Positions 42,960 to 51,141 of a stretch of DNA of 64,000 nucleotides are shown here, in pieces (position 1 is the stretch's first letter; each line of letters begins with the position of its first letter). Below the pieces are notes generated by a model, which was given only the letters and a program-made list of their open reading frames with translations, searched no databases and had not been told where the DNA came from. The DNA comes from Clostridium sp. D33t1_170424_F3. GTDB lineage: Bacteria; Bacillota; Clostridia; Oscillospirales; Acutalibacteraceae. The translations under genes were made by a program, and so were the position numbers. Location: contig NZ_JADPEG010000009.1 of the NCBI RefSeq assembly GCF_015667585.1, forward strand, positions 62,001-126,000, in the 5' to 3' direction.

Positions 42960-43476
42960 GCTGGGCATTTACGCCGTACCCATTATGATATTGCTCATCC
43001 TTCTGTTCGGTATTATCCGACGCGTGCCGGTATTCGATGCGTTTGTGGAGGGGGCGAAGGAAGGGCTGGCTTCCAGCTTTTCCATTCTTCCTACGCTGGT
43101 CGGCCTGATTATGGCGGTCACCATGCTGAAAGCTTCCGGCGCGCTGGATATGATTGCTTCCTTTTTGGCTCCTGTGGCGCAGCTGTTGGGGTTGCCGGCT
43201 AACGTCATGCCGCTTGCTCTAATCAAACCCATATCCGGAAGCGGCGCCACAGCCTTATTGACGCAGATCTTTGAGAGCAGTGGCCCGGACAGCTTTGCGG
43301 GCCGTGTGGCGTCTGTCATGGCGGGATCTACGGAAACGACCTTCTACTGCATCGCTGTCTATTATGGAGCGGTGGGAATCAAAAAAACACGCCATACGAT
43401 TCCGGCGGCGTTAACAGCCGATTTTGCAGCCTTTGTCATCGCAGCGTTGTCGGTACGGTATTTCTTTGGCGGTTAA
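42952..43476 (+). CDS. spmB: Spore maturation protein B
   Basis: A 174-residue membrane partner of SpmA. Marks are YAVPIMILLILLFGIIRRVP, FDAFVEGAKEGLASSF, LIKPISGSGATALLTQIF and MAGSTETTFYCIAVYYGAVG. The start is TTG at 42952 inside the spmA end (8-bp overlap), suggesting coupled translation. feoB follows after 23 bp, probably on the same transcript. Confidence 0.94.
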   Translation: MDKLGIYAVPIMILLILLFGIIRRVPVFDAFVEGAKEGLASSFSILPTLVGLIMAVTMLKASGALDMIASFLAPVAQLLGLPANVMPLALIKPISGSGATALLTQIFESSGPDSFAGRVASVMAGSTETTFYCIAVYYGAVGIKKTRHTIPAALTADFAAFVIAALSVRYFFGG

Positions 43477-43499
43477 AAAGAATTGGGAGAGGGAAGAGG

Positions 43500-45356
43500 A
43501 TGCGGGAAGAGAAAAGAAAGGTGTTGCAGATTGCTCTGGCGGGGAATCCGAACTGTGGAAAAACGACGCTGTTCAACCGTCTGACCGGGAGCAGCCAGTA
43601 TGTGGGCAATTGGCCCGGTGTTACAGTGGAAAAAAAGGGAGGCCGTGCATTTTATGGGGACTGGGAGATCGAGATAACCGACCTGCCCGGCGTGTATTCC
43701 CTTTCACCATATTCCCCGGAAGAGGCAATTGCGGAACGTTTTTTACGGGACGAAAAACCGGACGTCATAATTGACGTGGTGGATGCGACAAACCCGGAAC
43801 GCAACCTGTACCTGACCATGCAGCTACTGGAACGCGGTATGCCGGTCGTAGTGGCGCTGAATATGCTGGATGTTTTGGAAAAACGGGGCGACCGGGCAGA
43901 CAGCATGCAGTTCCAGAAGGAATTGGGCGTGCCGGTCGTTCCCATTTCCGCCGCGAAAGGGAATGGACTACCGGATTTGCTGCGGGCTGTTGTGCGAATG
44001 AGAGATGGGCAGAAGCCTACGGTACGCCGATTACCTTACACGGTGCCGGGAGAGGACATGCCGGACAGGGAGGCAGTATGGGCGGAAAGACGTTACGGTG
44101 CCGTAGAGGCCCTTGTAGGACGCTGCATGATGCGTGCGCCGCAGCCGGAGAAAAGTTTGAGCGACCGGATTGATGCGGTTGTAACCAATCGCTTTTTAGC
44201 GATCCCGCTCTTTTTTGCCATGGTGTTTTTGATCTTTGTCGTTACATTCGGAAGTATTGGTTCGTTTTTGGCGGACGGAGTCGCCGGATTTTTTGCCGCC
44301 TGTTCCGTTTGGATGGAACAGACGCTGCTTGCAGCCGGTGCGTCTGTTTGGGCCAGAAGCCTTGTGGTGGATGGAATCCTGGCTGGTATCGGTTCTGTGG
44401 TATCGTTTTTGCCGCAGATTGTCCTGCTGTTTTTTCTGCTTTCCCTGCTGGAGGACAGCGGCTATATGGCGCGCGCGGCGTTTATTATGGACGCGCCCAT
44501 GCGAAAGCTTGGCCTGTCCGGACGGGCGTTTGTGCCGCTGCTGATGGGTTTTGGATGCACGGTTCCCGCCGTCATGGGAACGCGCATTCTGGAGAATGAA
44601 AAGGATAAACGGCTGACCATTTTAATTCTGCCCTTCATGTCCTGCAGCGCAAAGATGCCGGTATATTCGCTGTTCATCGCGGCGTTTTTTCCGGATAAGC
44701 GCCCACTGGCCATTTTCTGCTTTTACCTGCTGGGAATTGTACTGGGGATATTGTCTGCCCTGTTTTTTAAGAACACCGTTTTAAAAGGCGATTCGGCGCC
44801 CTTTGTGATGGAGCTGCCGCCGTACCGCCTGCCGACGTTAAAAAGCCTGCGTCTGCATGTATGGGAAAGAATCAAAGATTTTTTGCAGCGCGCGGGGACG
44901 GTTTTGCTGGGGGCGACGGTTTTGATCTGGCTGCTGCGATCCTTTTCTCCTGATTTCCAATATGTAACGGACAGTGCGCAGAGTATGTTGGCGCAAATCG
45001 GCGGCTGGATCGCACCGGTATTCACGCTGTGCGGCTTTGGAGAATGGAAGCCGGCGGTTTCTCTTTTAACCGGGCTGATTGCAAAGGAGAGCGTTGTCAG
45101 CTCCATGGGAGTGCTGTACAGCGGGGCGGAAAGCCTTACAACCGCGCTGCAAGGGACATTCACGTCCCTGTCCGCCTGCTCCTTTTTGTTGTTCGTCCTG
45201 TTTTATACGCCGTGTGTGGCAGCGCTTTCCGCCATCCGGCGGGAAATGGCAAGCTTGAAATGGACCGTGGTAACCGTAATTTGGCAGCTGGGAGTGGCGT
45301 GGTATGCTTCTGCACTGTTTTACCAGGTGGCGTCCCTGCTGCAAAAATGGAGTTAA
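43500..45356 (+). CDS. feoB: Ferrous iron transporter B
   Basis: A 618-residue Fe(II) transporter. Residues about 10-170 form the N-terminal G domain (GNPNCGKTTLFNRLTG as G1, DLPGVYSLSPYSPEEA as G3, NMLD as G4), then a short linker and the membrane part with the two Gate segments (GYMARAAFIMDAPMRKLGLS, GFGCTVPAVMGTR and FMSCSAKMPVYSLF, whose Cys residues line the iron path in the family). ATG at 43500 follows GGGAAGAGG. No feoA is present; a Cys-rich small protein follows instead. The link to spmAB upstream is positional. Confidence 0.95.
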   Translation: MREEKRKVLQIALAGNPNCGKTTLFNRLTGSSQYVGNWPGVTVEKKGGRAFYGDWEIEITDLPGVYSLSPYSPEEAIAERFLRDEKPDVIIDVVDATNPERNLYLTMQLLERGMPVVVALNMLDVLEKRGDRADSMQFQKELGVPVVPISAAKGNGLPDLLRAVVRMRDGQKPTVRRLPYTVPGEDMPDREAVWAERRYGAVEALVGRCMMRAPQPEKSLSDRIDAVVTNRFLAIPLFFAMVFLIFVVTFGSIGSFLADGVAGFFAACSVWMEQTLLAAGASVWARSLVVDGILAGIGSVVSFLPQIVLLFFLLSLLEDSGYMARAAFIMDAPMRKLGLSGRAFVPLLMGFGCTVPAVMGTRILENEKDKRLTILILPFMSCSAKMPVYSLFIAAFFPDKRPLAIFCFYLLGIVLGILSALFFKNTVLKGDSAPFVMELPPYRLPTLKSLRLHVWERIKDFLQRAGTVLLGATVLIWLLRSFSPDFQYVTDSAQSMLAQIGGWIAPVFTLCGFGEWKPAVSLLTGLIAKESVVSSMGVLYSGAESLTTALQGTFTSLSACSFLLFVLFYTPCVAALSAIRREMASLKWTVVTVIWQLGVAWYASALFYQVASLLQKWS

Positions 45357-45368
45357 GGGGGAGAGGTA

Positions 45369-45569
45369 ATGGCGGATATTTTTATTGGATTGTTGGCGGT
45401 GGGATGTTTGGCGGCGCCGTTTTTATCCCGTAGAAAGTGCGGCGGATGTATCGGGTGTCCGCATCCATGCGCATGGCAAAAGAAAAAGCGGCCGGGCGGG
45501 ATTCACGATCCCCCGGCCGCTTTTTTCACAGTTTGCAAATGCCTTAGTCAACGTTTTTTCTGTATTTAA
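45369..45569 (+). CDS. FeoB-associated Cys-rich small membrane protein
   Basis: A 66-residue ORF with one N-terminal membrane helix (residues 3-19) and then the cluster KCGGCIGCPHPC. This matches the FeoB-associated Cys-rich proteins often found right after feoB, thought to assist iron transport. ATG at 45369 follows GAGAGG, 12 bp after feoB. The reading frame runs on through the terminator and 26 bp into the convergent acetyltransferase gene, so the last 25 or so residues are unusual: the domain proper ends near residue 38. Confidence 0.75.
   Translation: MADIFIGLLAVGCLAAPFLSRRKCGGCIGCPHPCAWQKKKRPGGIHDPPAAFFTVCKCLSQRFFCI
45483..45526 (+). terminator. Bidirectional terminator between the feoB unit and the polysaccharide locus
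   Basis: A stem of AAAAAGCGGCCGGG (45483-45496) with CCCGGCCGCTTTTT (45512-45525) has A and T tracts on both sides. It serves the plus-strand feoB unit and the minus-strand polysaccharide locus, and lies inside the small Cys-rich ORF. Confidence 0.92.
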
Positions 45570-46086
45570 CGACGCGTGCCGGATTGCCGGCTGCCACGGC
45601 GTAGGGCGGTACATCCCTGGTTACGACGGAACAGGCCCCAACAATGGCGCCTTGTCCAATGGTGACGCCCGGCAGAATGGTGACTCTGCCGCCGATCCAG
45701 ACGTCGTCCTCAATGGTGACCGGCTTTTCCTCACTCATCCCCTGCAGGCGCATGGGGCGCTCTGTATCGGAAAAATTGTGGTTTTCCGTGTAAATGACGC
45801 ACCATGGACCCATCATCACATCATTGCCAATGATGGTTTTGCCATAAATGTTGGCTTCAACACCGATTCCGGAATAATCGCCGATTTCCAGGCGGGTGGA
45901 GATATTGGCTTTGCGCTCCACATTGACGCCTTTTCCGCATTTGGCGACAAACCGCTTTACCAGAAACCCGCGGATGTGCTTGCCGCCCAGTTTAATCGGC
46001 GCAAAGGAATTCGGCAGATAGCGGGCAAAATATTGGTATAAAAACCAGCAGACAGCTTTCTGTATCCATTTCAAAATCTTTTTCAC
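45544..46086 (-). CDS. Left-handed beta-helix (hexapeptide) acetyltransferase
   Basis: A 180-residue trimeric-type O-acetyltransferase related to maltose/galactoside acetyltransferases. Hexapeptide repeats run from about residue 60 to 165, with the catalytic His in the TENHNFSD stretch and VTIEDDVWIGGRVTILPGV typical of CysE/LacA-like folds. GTG at 46086 follows GGAGG with 7-nt spacing, the site itself lying between the ugd stop and this start. As the last gene of the locus it probably decorates the polysaccharide or a sugar precursor with acetyl groups. Confidence 0.88.
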   Translation of the reverse strand: MKKILKWIQKAVCWFLYQYFARYLPNSFAPIKLGGKHIRGFLVKRFVAKCGKGVNVERKANISTRLEIGDYSGIGVEANIYGKTIIGNDVMMGPWCVIYTENHNFSDTERPMRLQGMSEEKPVTIEDDVWIGGRVTILPGVTIGQGAIVGACSVVTRDVPPYAVAAGNPARVVKYRKNVD

Positions 46087-46099
46087 GCGGGTTCCTCCA

Positions 46100-47410
46100 T
46101 TACGGCTGCCAGTTCAGGATGGGCCGTCTTCCGATGCTGCGATAGATGACCGGTTCCTTTGCCATTTGTTCCAGTGCATAGCAGTTGCGCCCGTCGATGA
46201 TGATGGGGCGCTTCATGCGTTTGGCAAAGCTGGAGACGTCCAAACTTTTTACCTGCGGCCACTCGGTGAATATGAAGCACAGGTCGGCTCCGTCCAGGGT
46301 CTGCTCGATGGTGTCGCAGTACAGGACGTTGCCGGGCTCCTGCTTTTGAAAGTTTTCAACGCCCACGGGATCCCAGGCTTTTACGGTTGCGCCGTCCTCC
46401 AACATAATGGGGATATTGACGAGCGACGGAGCCTCACGCAGGTCATCCGTGCCCGGTTTGAAGGTCAGACCCAGTACGGCGATGGTCAAGCCCTCCAGGC
46501 TGTCAAAATATTTACGCGCAATTTTGATCGGCTTCAATTTTTGATTTTCATTGACTTCAATGGCGGCTTTGATGGTCTTGATTTCATAATCGTGAAAATT
46601 GGCAAGCCAGTGCAGAGCCTTGGTATCCTTTGGAAAGCAGCTGCCGCCATAGCCGATGCCTGCGTTCAGGAATTTGTTCCCGATGCGGCTGTCGTAGCCC
46701 ATACCTTTGGCGACGTCGTCGATGTCTGCGCCGATCAGCTCACAGAGCAGAGCGATCTCGTTGATATAAGAGATTTTTAACGCGAGGAAATCGTTGGATG
46801 CATACTTGATCATCTCCGCGCTTTTGCGGTTGGTGACCAGGATGGGCGCGTCAAAATCCCTGTACATTTCCCGCATGATTTTCCCTGTTTTTTCGTCCTC
46901 GACGCCGATGACGATACGGGATGCGTGCAGGGTGTCCCGTACGGCGGTTCCCTGCGCGAGGAATTCCGGGTTGGATGCGACCGTCAACCGGACGCCCGCA
47001 CGGCAATTGGCGTTCAGCAGTGCTTCCACTTTGTCGTTGGTTCCAATGGGTACGGTCGATTTGACCACCACAACGCAGTCGCGCGCGGCGCTCTCTGCGA
47101 TTTGTCTGGCAACGCCGAAGACGTATGTCAAATTGGCGCTTCCGTCCTTCTTTTCCGGCGTGCCCACGCCGATGATGATTACATCGCAGTCCGCGTAGGC
47201 GGAGGCATAGTCTGTCGTATAGGACAGGCGGCGGCTGTTTTTCTGCATCAGTTCGGACAGGCCGTCTTCATAAATGGGGGATATGCCGCTTTGCATCAGA
47301 CGGATTTTTTCTTCGTCCACGTCCACACAAGTGACGGTATGCCCGTGCTCCGCCAGGCAAACGCCTGTTACCAGACCGACATAACCGGTTCCGGCCACTG
47401 CAATTTTCAT
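46100..47410 (-). CDS. ugd: UDP-glucose/GDP-mannose dehydrogenase family protein (likely UDP-glucose 6-dehydrogenase)
   Basis: A 436-residue NAD-dependent sugar nucleotide dehydrogenase making a UDP-uronic acid. MKIAVAGTGYVGLVTGVCLA is the NAD-binding Rossmann loop. The central KYASNDFLALKISYINEIA holds the catalytic Lys/Asn, and GIGYGGSCFPKDTKAL the nucleophile Cys. The C-terminal domain has GLTFKPGTDDLREAPS. UDP-glucose is the likeliest substrate. ATG at 47410 follows GAGGTGG. It supplies a uronic acid to the polysaccharide made by this locus. Confidence 0.94.
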   Translation of the reverse strand: MKIAVAGTGYVGLVTGVCLAEHGHTVTCVDVDEEKIRLMQSGISPIYEDGLSELMQKNSRRLSYTTDYASAYADCDVIIIGVGTPEKKDGSANLTYVFGVARQIAESAARDCVVVVKSTVPIGTNDKVEALLNANCRAGVRLTVASNPEFLAQGTAVRDTLHASRIVIGVEDEKTGKIMREMYRDFDAPILVTNRKSAEMIKYASNDFLALKISYINEIALLCELIGADIDDVAKGMGYDSRIGNKFLNAGIGYGGSCFPKDTKALHWLANFHDYEIKTIKAAIEVNENQKLKPIKIARKYFDSLEGLTIAVLGLTFKPGTDDLREAPSLVNIPIMLEDGATVKAWDPVGVENFQKQEPGNVLYCDTIEQTLDGADLCFIFTEWPQVKSLDVSSFAKRMKRPIIIDGRNCYALEQMAKEPVIYRSIGRRPILNWQP

Positions 47411-47428
47411 AAGATTCCACCTCTGTTT

Positions 47429-48607
47429 TCAATCTTCTCCCAGGGCATGACGCCACTGTGCCTGCGAACATGCGTTGGTATAGGTTCTGCCGGCAAGAAG
47501 CTGTTTTTTTTGCCGGAGCGCTTCCGGGTTGGAGCAGACCTCTTTCAGCATGCGGCAGATGTCTTCCGCATTGTTTTCACAGACCCATCCCGCTTCATCG
47601 TCCAGAATCATCTCCTTGACCGATGTGGTCTGCGTCGCCAGAATCGGCACACCGAGGCATTTGGACTCGCTGAACACAATGGGAGCCGCCTCGTGATAGG
47701 AGGTAAGGAAAAACAGGTCCGCGTTTTTTATGTAGCGATAGGGATTCTTTTTTGTACCATAAAAAAATACCTGCTCGGAGATATCCAGCTGCCTGCACAT
47801 TTCCTGCAGGGGAATGCGCTGCATTCCATCCCCAATGATGTGATAAAGAATCGGAATGCCGCTTTTCAGGCATTTCTGCACGGCCAACAGCGCGCGTTCG
47901 ATCCCCTTTTCTTCGCTCAGACGTGCAACAGTCACAAGGTTGATCCGATCTTCCGGATAGGGAATGGGGTCCTGATTGCCCATTTGGACGATCTTATCGT
48001 ACTCGTTAAAGTTGTTGACCACATAGGTTCGGTCTTTAAGGCTGGGATTCGCCTGAATAAAGCGTTCCCGGCATCCGCTGGAACAGGATATAACCTTATC
48101 AAATCTTTGATAGAGCTTGCGGATAGCAGGCGTATTGCTGCCGCAGTTTAAAAAGTCGGAATGGACGACGGCGATCTTTTCTTTTGCATCGATCCGTTTC
48201 AGGACAATTTCATTTGTGCCGCCATAAAGAAGCTTAGGCGCTTCGCTTTGCATGTAAGAAATCGCAGCGTCGTATCCGCTGAGCTTCGGCTGAAATTGCG
48301 CCAAAATACGCAGGGGAACAGAGTTGCCAAACCAGCGGCACAGGACGGCGAAAAAAGAGCGCCAGAAAAACAGCAGCTTATTCTCGTGCAGAACCTCTTT
48401 TTGGCTCATACCGAGGACACGCAGCAGGGGAGGGCTGTTCAACACGGCAATGTTTTTGGGGAGCTGCTCCTTGTATTCTCCTTCCGGGTACATAAGAAGA
48501 AGCGTAATATCATATTGGTTTTCAATATTGTGCAGCAGATTCAGCAGGCTGCGCTGGATTCCGCCGCTGTGCAGATTGTTGTTGACAAAGAGCAGTTTTT
48601 TCTTCAA
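47429..48607 (-). CDS. Glycosyltransferase family 4
   Basis: A 392-residue GT-B enzyme. The N-terminus KKLLFVNNNLHSGGIQRSLL is the classic GT4 start. The C-terminal domain has LVTVARLSEEKGIERALLAV and the E-x7-E sugar-nucleotide motif in SYHEAAPIVFSESKCLGVPI. The TTG at 48607 is chosen: it follows GGAGG with 9-nt spacing and overlaps the previous stop as TTGA; reading further upstream would run into the preceding gene. It acts at the cytoplasmic face on a lipid-linked intermediate. The sugar is unknown. Confidence 0.92.
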   Translation of the reverse strand: MKKKLLFVNNNLHSGGIQRSLLNLLHNIENQYDITLLLMYPEGEYKEQLPKNIAVLNSPPLLRVLGMSQKEVLHENKLLFFWRSFFAVLCRWFGNSVPLRILAQFQPKLSGYDAAISYMQSEAPKLLYGGTNEIVLKRIDAKEKIAVVHSDFLNCGSNTPAIRKLYQRFDKVISCSSGCRERFIQANPSLKDRTYVVNNFNEYDKIVQMGNQDPIPYPEDRINLVTVARLSEEKGIERALLAVQKCLKSGIPILYHIIGDGMQRIPLQEMCRQLDISEQVFFYGTKKNPYRYIKNADLFFLTSYHEAAPIVFSESKCLGVPILATQTTSVKEMILDDEAGWVCENNAEDICRMLKEVCSNPEALRQKKQLLAGRTYTNACSQAQWRHALGED

Positions 48608-49410
48608 AGTACTTCGCCTCCTGGATTTTTTCCAAGGTATTCCTGGATCCCCTGCTTCATATACCGATATGCTTTTTTCAGCGGAATTTCTTTGCTGAGA
48701 AAATCCGGATGCCGCAACAAAAGCTGCAAGCACAGCGGTTTGGCAAGCCTGGAGGAAAGGTGTGCAAACAACGCGCCCTTATCCCGGAAGAATTTTTCTG
48801 AATAACCGTCAAACCAGGTGGATTCCTCATGTGTGACTTCGCCGATAAAAAGGGGACTTGCATAGACACGCAACCCCTTTTTGCGGCATTCGTTGAGAAA
48901 GATGACGTCTTCGCCTGACCCATACCGCGCGCCTCCGCCGAATAATAAGCTGAAACAGACGTTGGCCCGGCGGGCCCGTGTAGTCCGTACCGCGATGCGG
49001 TAGGTGCCGTAGCGGAGGGAATTATGCCACTGTACCTTGGAAAACTTTGGGATGATGTAATCTTTTCTTCCCTCGTTTTTGCAATCCAGATTGAAGACGA
49101 TGAGGTCAGCTTCCGGGTGGTGGGCGAATTCCTCTAAAATCAGTTCCGCGTAATGGTCGCGGTAACGCACATCGTCGTCCGCAAAGAGACAGATCTCCGC
49201 ATTCGCGCGCATCCAGGCGTTATTGCGGTTCAGGCCGACGCCGCGCTCCTGAAAGGAGCAATAGCAGATGGAATGGCCGTTGTAGTCAAAGCATTCCACT
49301 TCGTTTCGGTCGCACTGGTTTCCGATAATGGCATCCGACTGGATATTCATGCGTTCCAGCAAACTGTGATCGGTTTGCTGCATGGTTGCAATCAGGACTT
49401 GCAGCCGCAT
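48604..49410 (-). CDS. Glycosyltransferase family 2 (first-type N-terminus LQVLIATMQQ)
   Basis: A 268-residue GT-A enzyme. The start MRLQVLIATMQQ and LNRNNAWMRANAEICLFADD, with the metal-binding Asp cluster DDDV near residue 80, fit family 2. The C-terminal part has GSGEDVIFLNECRKKG, the ED motif of the acceptor site. ATG at 49410 follows GGAGG at 7 nt; a TTG two codons upstream is less likely. It overlaps the GT4 gene by 4 bp. Confidence 0.88.
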   Translation of the reverse strand: MRLQVLIATMQQTDHSLLERMNIQSDAIIGNQCDRNEVECFDYNGHSICYCSFQERGVGLNRNNAWMRANAEICLFADDDVRYRDHYAELILEEFAHHPEADLIVFNLDCKNEGRKDYIIPKFSKVQWHNSLRYGTYRIAVRTTRARRANVCFSLLFGGGARYGSGEDVIFLNECRKKGLRVYASPLFIGEVTHEESTWFDGYSEKFFRDKGALFAHLSSRLAKPLCLQLLLRHPDFLSKEIPLKKAYRYMKQGIQEYLGKNPGGEVL

Positions 49411-49425
49411 ATACAATCCTCCATT

Positions 49426-50238
49426 TTATTTAATTCCCCGGCGCAGTTTGTGAAAGGTCAGCGCGACCGGCCGGATACACGTTTTGCACCGGTTGGGGAG
49501 GGTGTTCATTCCCCAATCGTCCAGTTTTTTCAATATGTAACCCGAAAGCCGAAAATTGCATCTGTACTTATCCAGCAGGCTCAGGCTGCGGCTGGTCAGG
49601 CCGGAGGAAGTCTGTACATAGTAGTAAAAGACATCGGTAACCAGCAGGGCCGTCTGTGCCCGGGTGTAGGCTTCCAGAGAAAAAACGGCATCTTCCGCCG
49701 TTTTCATGTTGCTGACAAAGGACAGGTCCGCGATCATCTCTCTTTTGTAGAGGGTGGCCCACACGGAATTAAAGCGGATTGCAGAGAGAAAATAGGGATA
49801 AATATACTTTTGGAAATCCGGTTTTGACACCAGGGAATCTTCTTTAAAGTAATCAATGGGAGGTTCTATACGTCCGTCAGAATATACCAGGCGGTAGGAA
49901 AAACGGACAATGTCGGCCTGGCTTTCCTCCTGCTTGCGGACAACCGTTTCCACACAGTCGGGGTCCAGGTAGTCGTCACTGTCCACAAACAGAATAAAGT
50001 CGCCTGTCGAACGGTGCAGAGCGGTATTTCGCGCCTCCGCGACGCCGCCGTTTTCCTTGGTGACGACGGTGATGCGGTCCCCGTACTGCTCTAAAATGGA
50101 GAGAGTCTGATCGGTCGATCCATCATTCACCACGAGTATTTCCAGAGCGGGATACGTCTGTCCGACGAGGCTGTCTATGCATTTGGTGATATATGCTTCA
50201 CAGTTGTAAGCGGGAACAATGATCGAAACCTTTTTCAT
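49426..50238 (-). CDS. Glycosyltransferase family 2
   Basis: A 270-residue GT-A enzyme. VSIIVPAYNCEAYITKCIDS, the NDGSTD nucleotide motif, ENGGVAEARNTAL and LFVDSDDYLDPD (DXD-type metal site) are all present. In the C-terminal half, KTAEDAVFSLEAY supplies the ED base motif. ATG at 50238 follows GGAAGG at 11 nt and starts 5 bp after the metallophosphoesterase stop. It adds an unknown sugar to the repeat unit. Confidence 0.93.
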   Translation of the reverse strand: MKKVSIIVPAYNCEAYITKCIDSLVGQTYPALEILVVNDGSTDQTLSILEQYGDRITVVTKENGGVAEARNTALHRSTGDFILFVDSDDYLDPDCVETVVRKQEESQADIVRFSYRLVYSDGRIEPPIDYFKEDSLVSKPDFQKYIYPYFLSAIRFNSVWATLYKREMIADLSFVSNMKTAEDAVFSLEAYTRAQTALLVTDVFYYYVQTSSGLTSRSLSLLDKYRCNFRLSGYILKKLDDWGMNTLPNRCKTCIRPVALTFHKLRRGIK

Positions 50239-50243
50239 GTTAC

Positions 50244-51140
50244 TCACGGCCTTCCATCTTTCCAAGCCAAATTCAGGCGGATTACCACCACTTCCGGCGT
50301 GTTAAAGACACGGGGAAGATTTTCTTCCACACCGACGCCGCTGCTGACCATAATCTGCCGGTCAGACAGTTTATAAAGCCCCTTGACGTATTTGACTTCG
50401 CCACCCATATGGGTTTCCAAAATCTTATCCTGAATACCGGGCAGGTTTACGTGTCCGCCGTGCGTATGCCCGGACAGAACCAGATTGCACGGCAGCTCTT
50501 CCAGAAGATCTGCCTGATTGGCGCGGTGGAACAGACCGATGGTAAACGTATTCGGGTCCAGTTTTAAAGCCAGCTGATTGACCTTTTCCGTCATATGGTC
50601 ATCGTAATGATAATCGCCATCCGGATAGGGGAGGTCCCGGATTCCAACGACGTTGATCGTTTCCCCGTCCTTTTCCAGGGAAACAATTTCGTCGTTCAGC
50701 ACTTGGACGCCTAAACTTCTGGCCAAATCCCCAACGGCGATGGTTCCGTCTTCTTCGTTCTGGCTCCAGATTTCGTGGTTGCCGTAAGCGTAATAGACGG
50801 GCGCAATTTCCACAAGGCCCTTCAGTAAGGCTTCTGTATTGTGAAAATCGGTTGTATCCATACTGACCAGATCGCCCGCAATAAAAATATAGGAGGGATT
50901 GGCCGCTTTAACGTTTGCAATGACCTTTTGGTAATTTCCACTGTTGTGGAAATCGGTTATTAACGCAATAATGGTGTTGTCAAATGCTTGCGGAAGTCCA
51001 CGGAAGGTCAGGACCTGCCGGTTGGTAACAACGCGGCTGTTATCCCAGAACACATAGCCGGTCAACGCGGAAAGCAGCAGCACAAGGATTGCAATGAAGA
51101 TCAACAGGGTCTTTGCAATTTTTATAATGATTTTTCCCAT
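50244..51140 (-). CDS. Membrane-anchored metallophosphoesterase (YkuE-like)
   Basis: A 298-residue protein with one N-terminal membrane helix (about 8-32) and a calcineurin-like phosphoesterase domain facing outward. Metal ligands are seen in LITDFHNSGN (Asp-x-His, with Asn following), IAGDLVSMD, YGNHEIW and SGHTHGGHVNLPG. The order and spacing are complete. Members act on phosphoesters in lipids, nucleotides or polysaccharide precursors. It lies 1 bp after the second Wzz-like gene, inside the polysaccharide locus, so it may act on an undecaprenyl-pyrophosphate or glycerophosphate substituent; this is inference. Confidence 0.88.
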   Translation of the reverse strand: MGKIIIKIAKTLLIFIAILVLLLSALTGYVFWDNSRVVTNRQVLTFRGLPQAFDNTIIALITDFHNSGNYQKVIANVKAANPSYIFIAGDLVSMDTTDFHNTEALLKGLVEIAPVYYAYGNHEIWSQNEEDGTIAVGDLARSLGVQVLNDEIVSLEKDGETINVVGIRDLPYPDGDYHYDDHMTEKVNQLALKLDPNTFTIGLFHRANQADLLEELPCNLVLSGHTHGGHVNLPGIQDKILETHMGGEVKYVKGLYKLSDRQIMVSSGVGVEENLPRVFNTPEVVVIRLNLAWKDGRP

Positions 51141-51141
51141 C

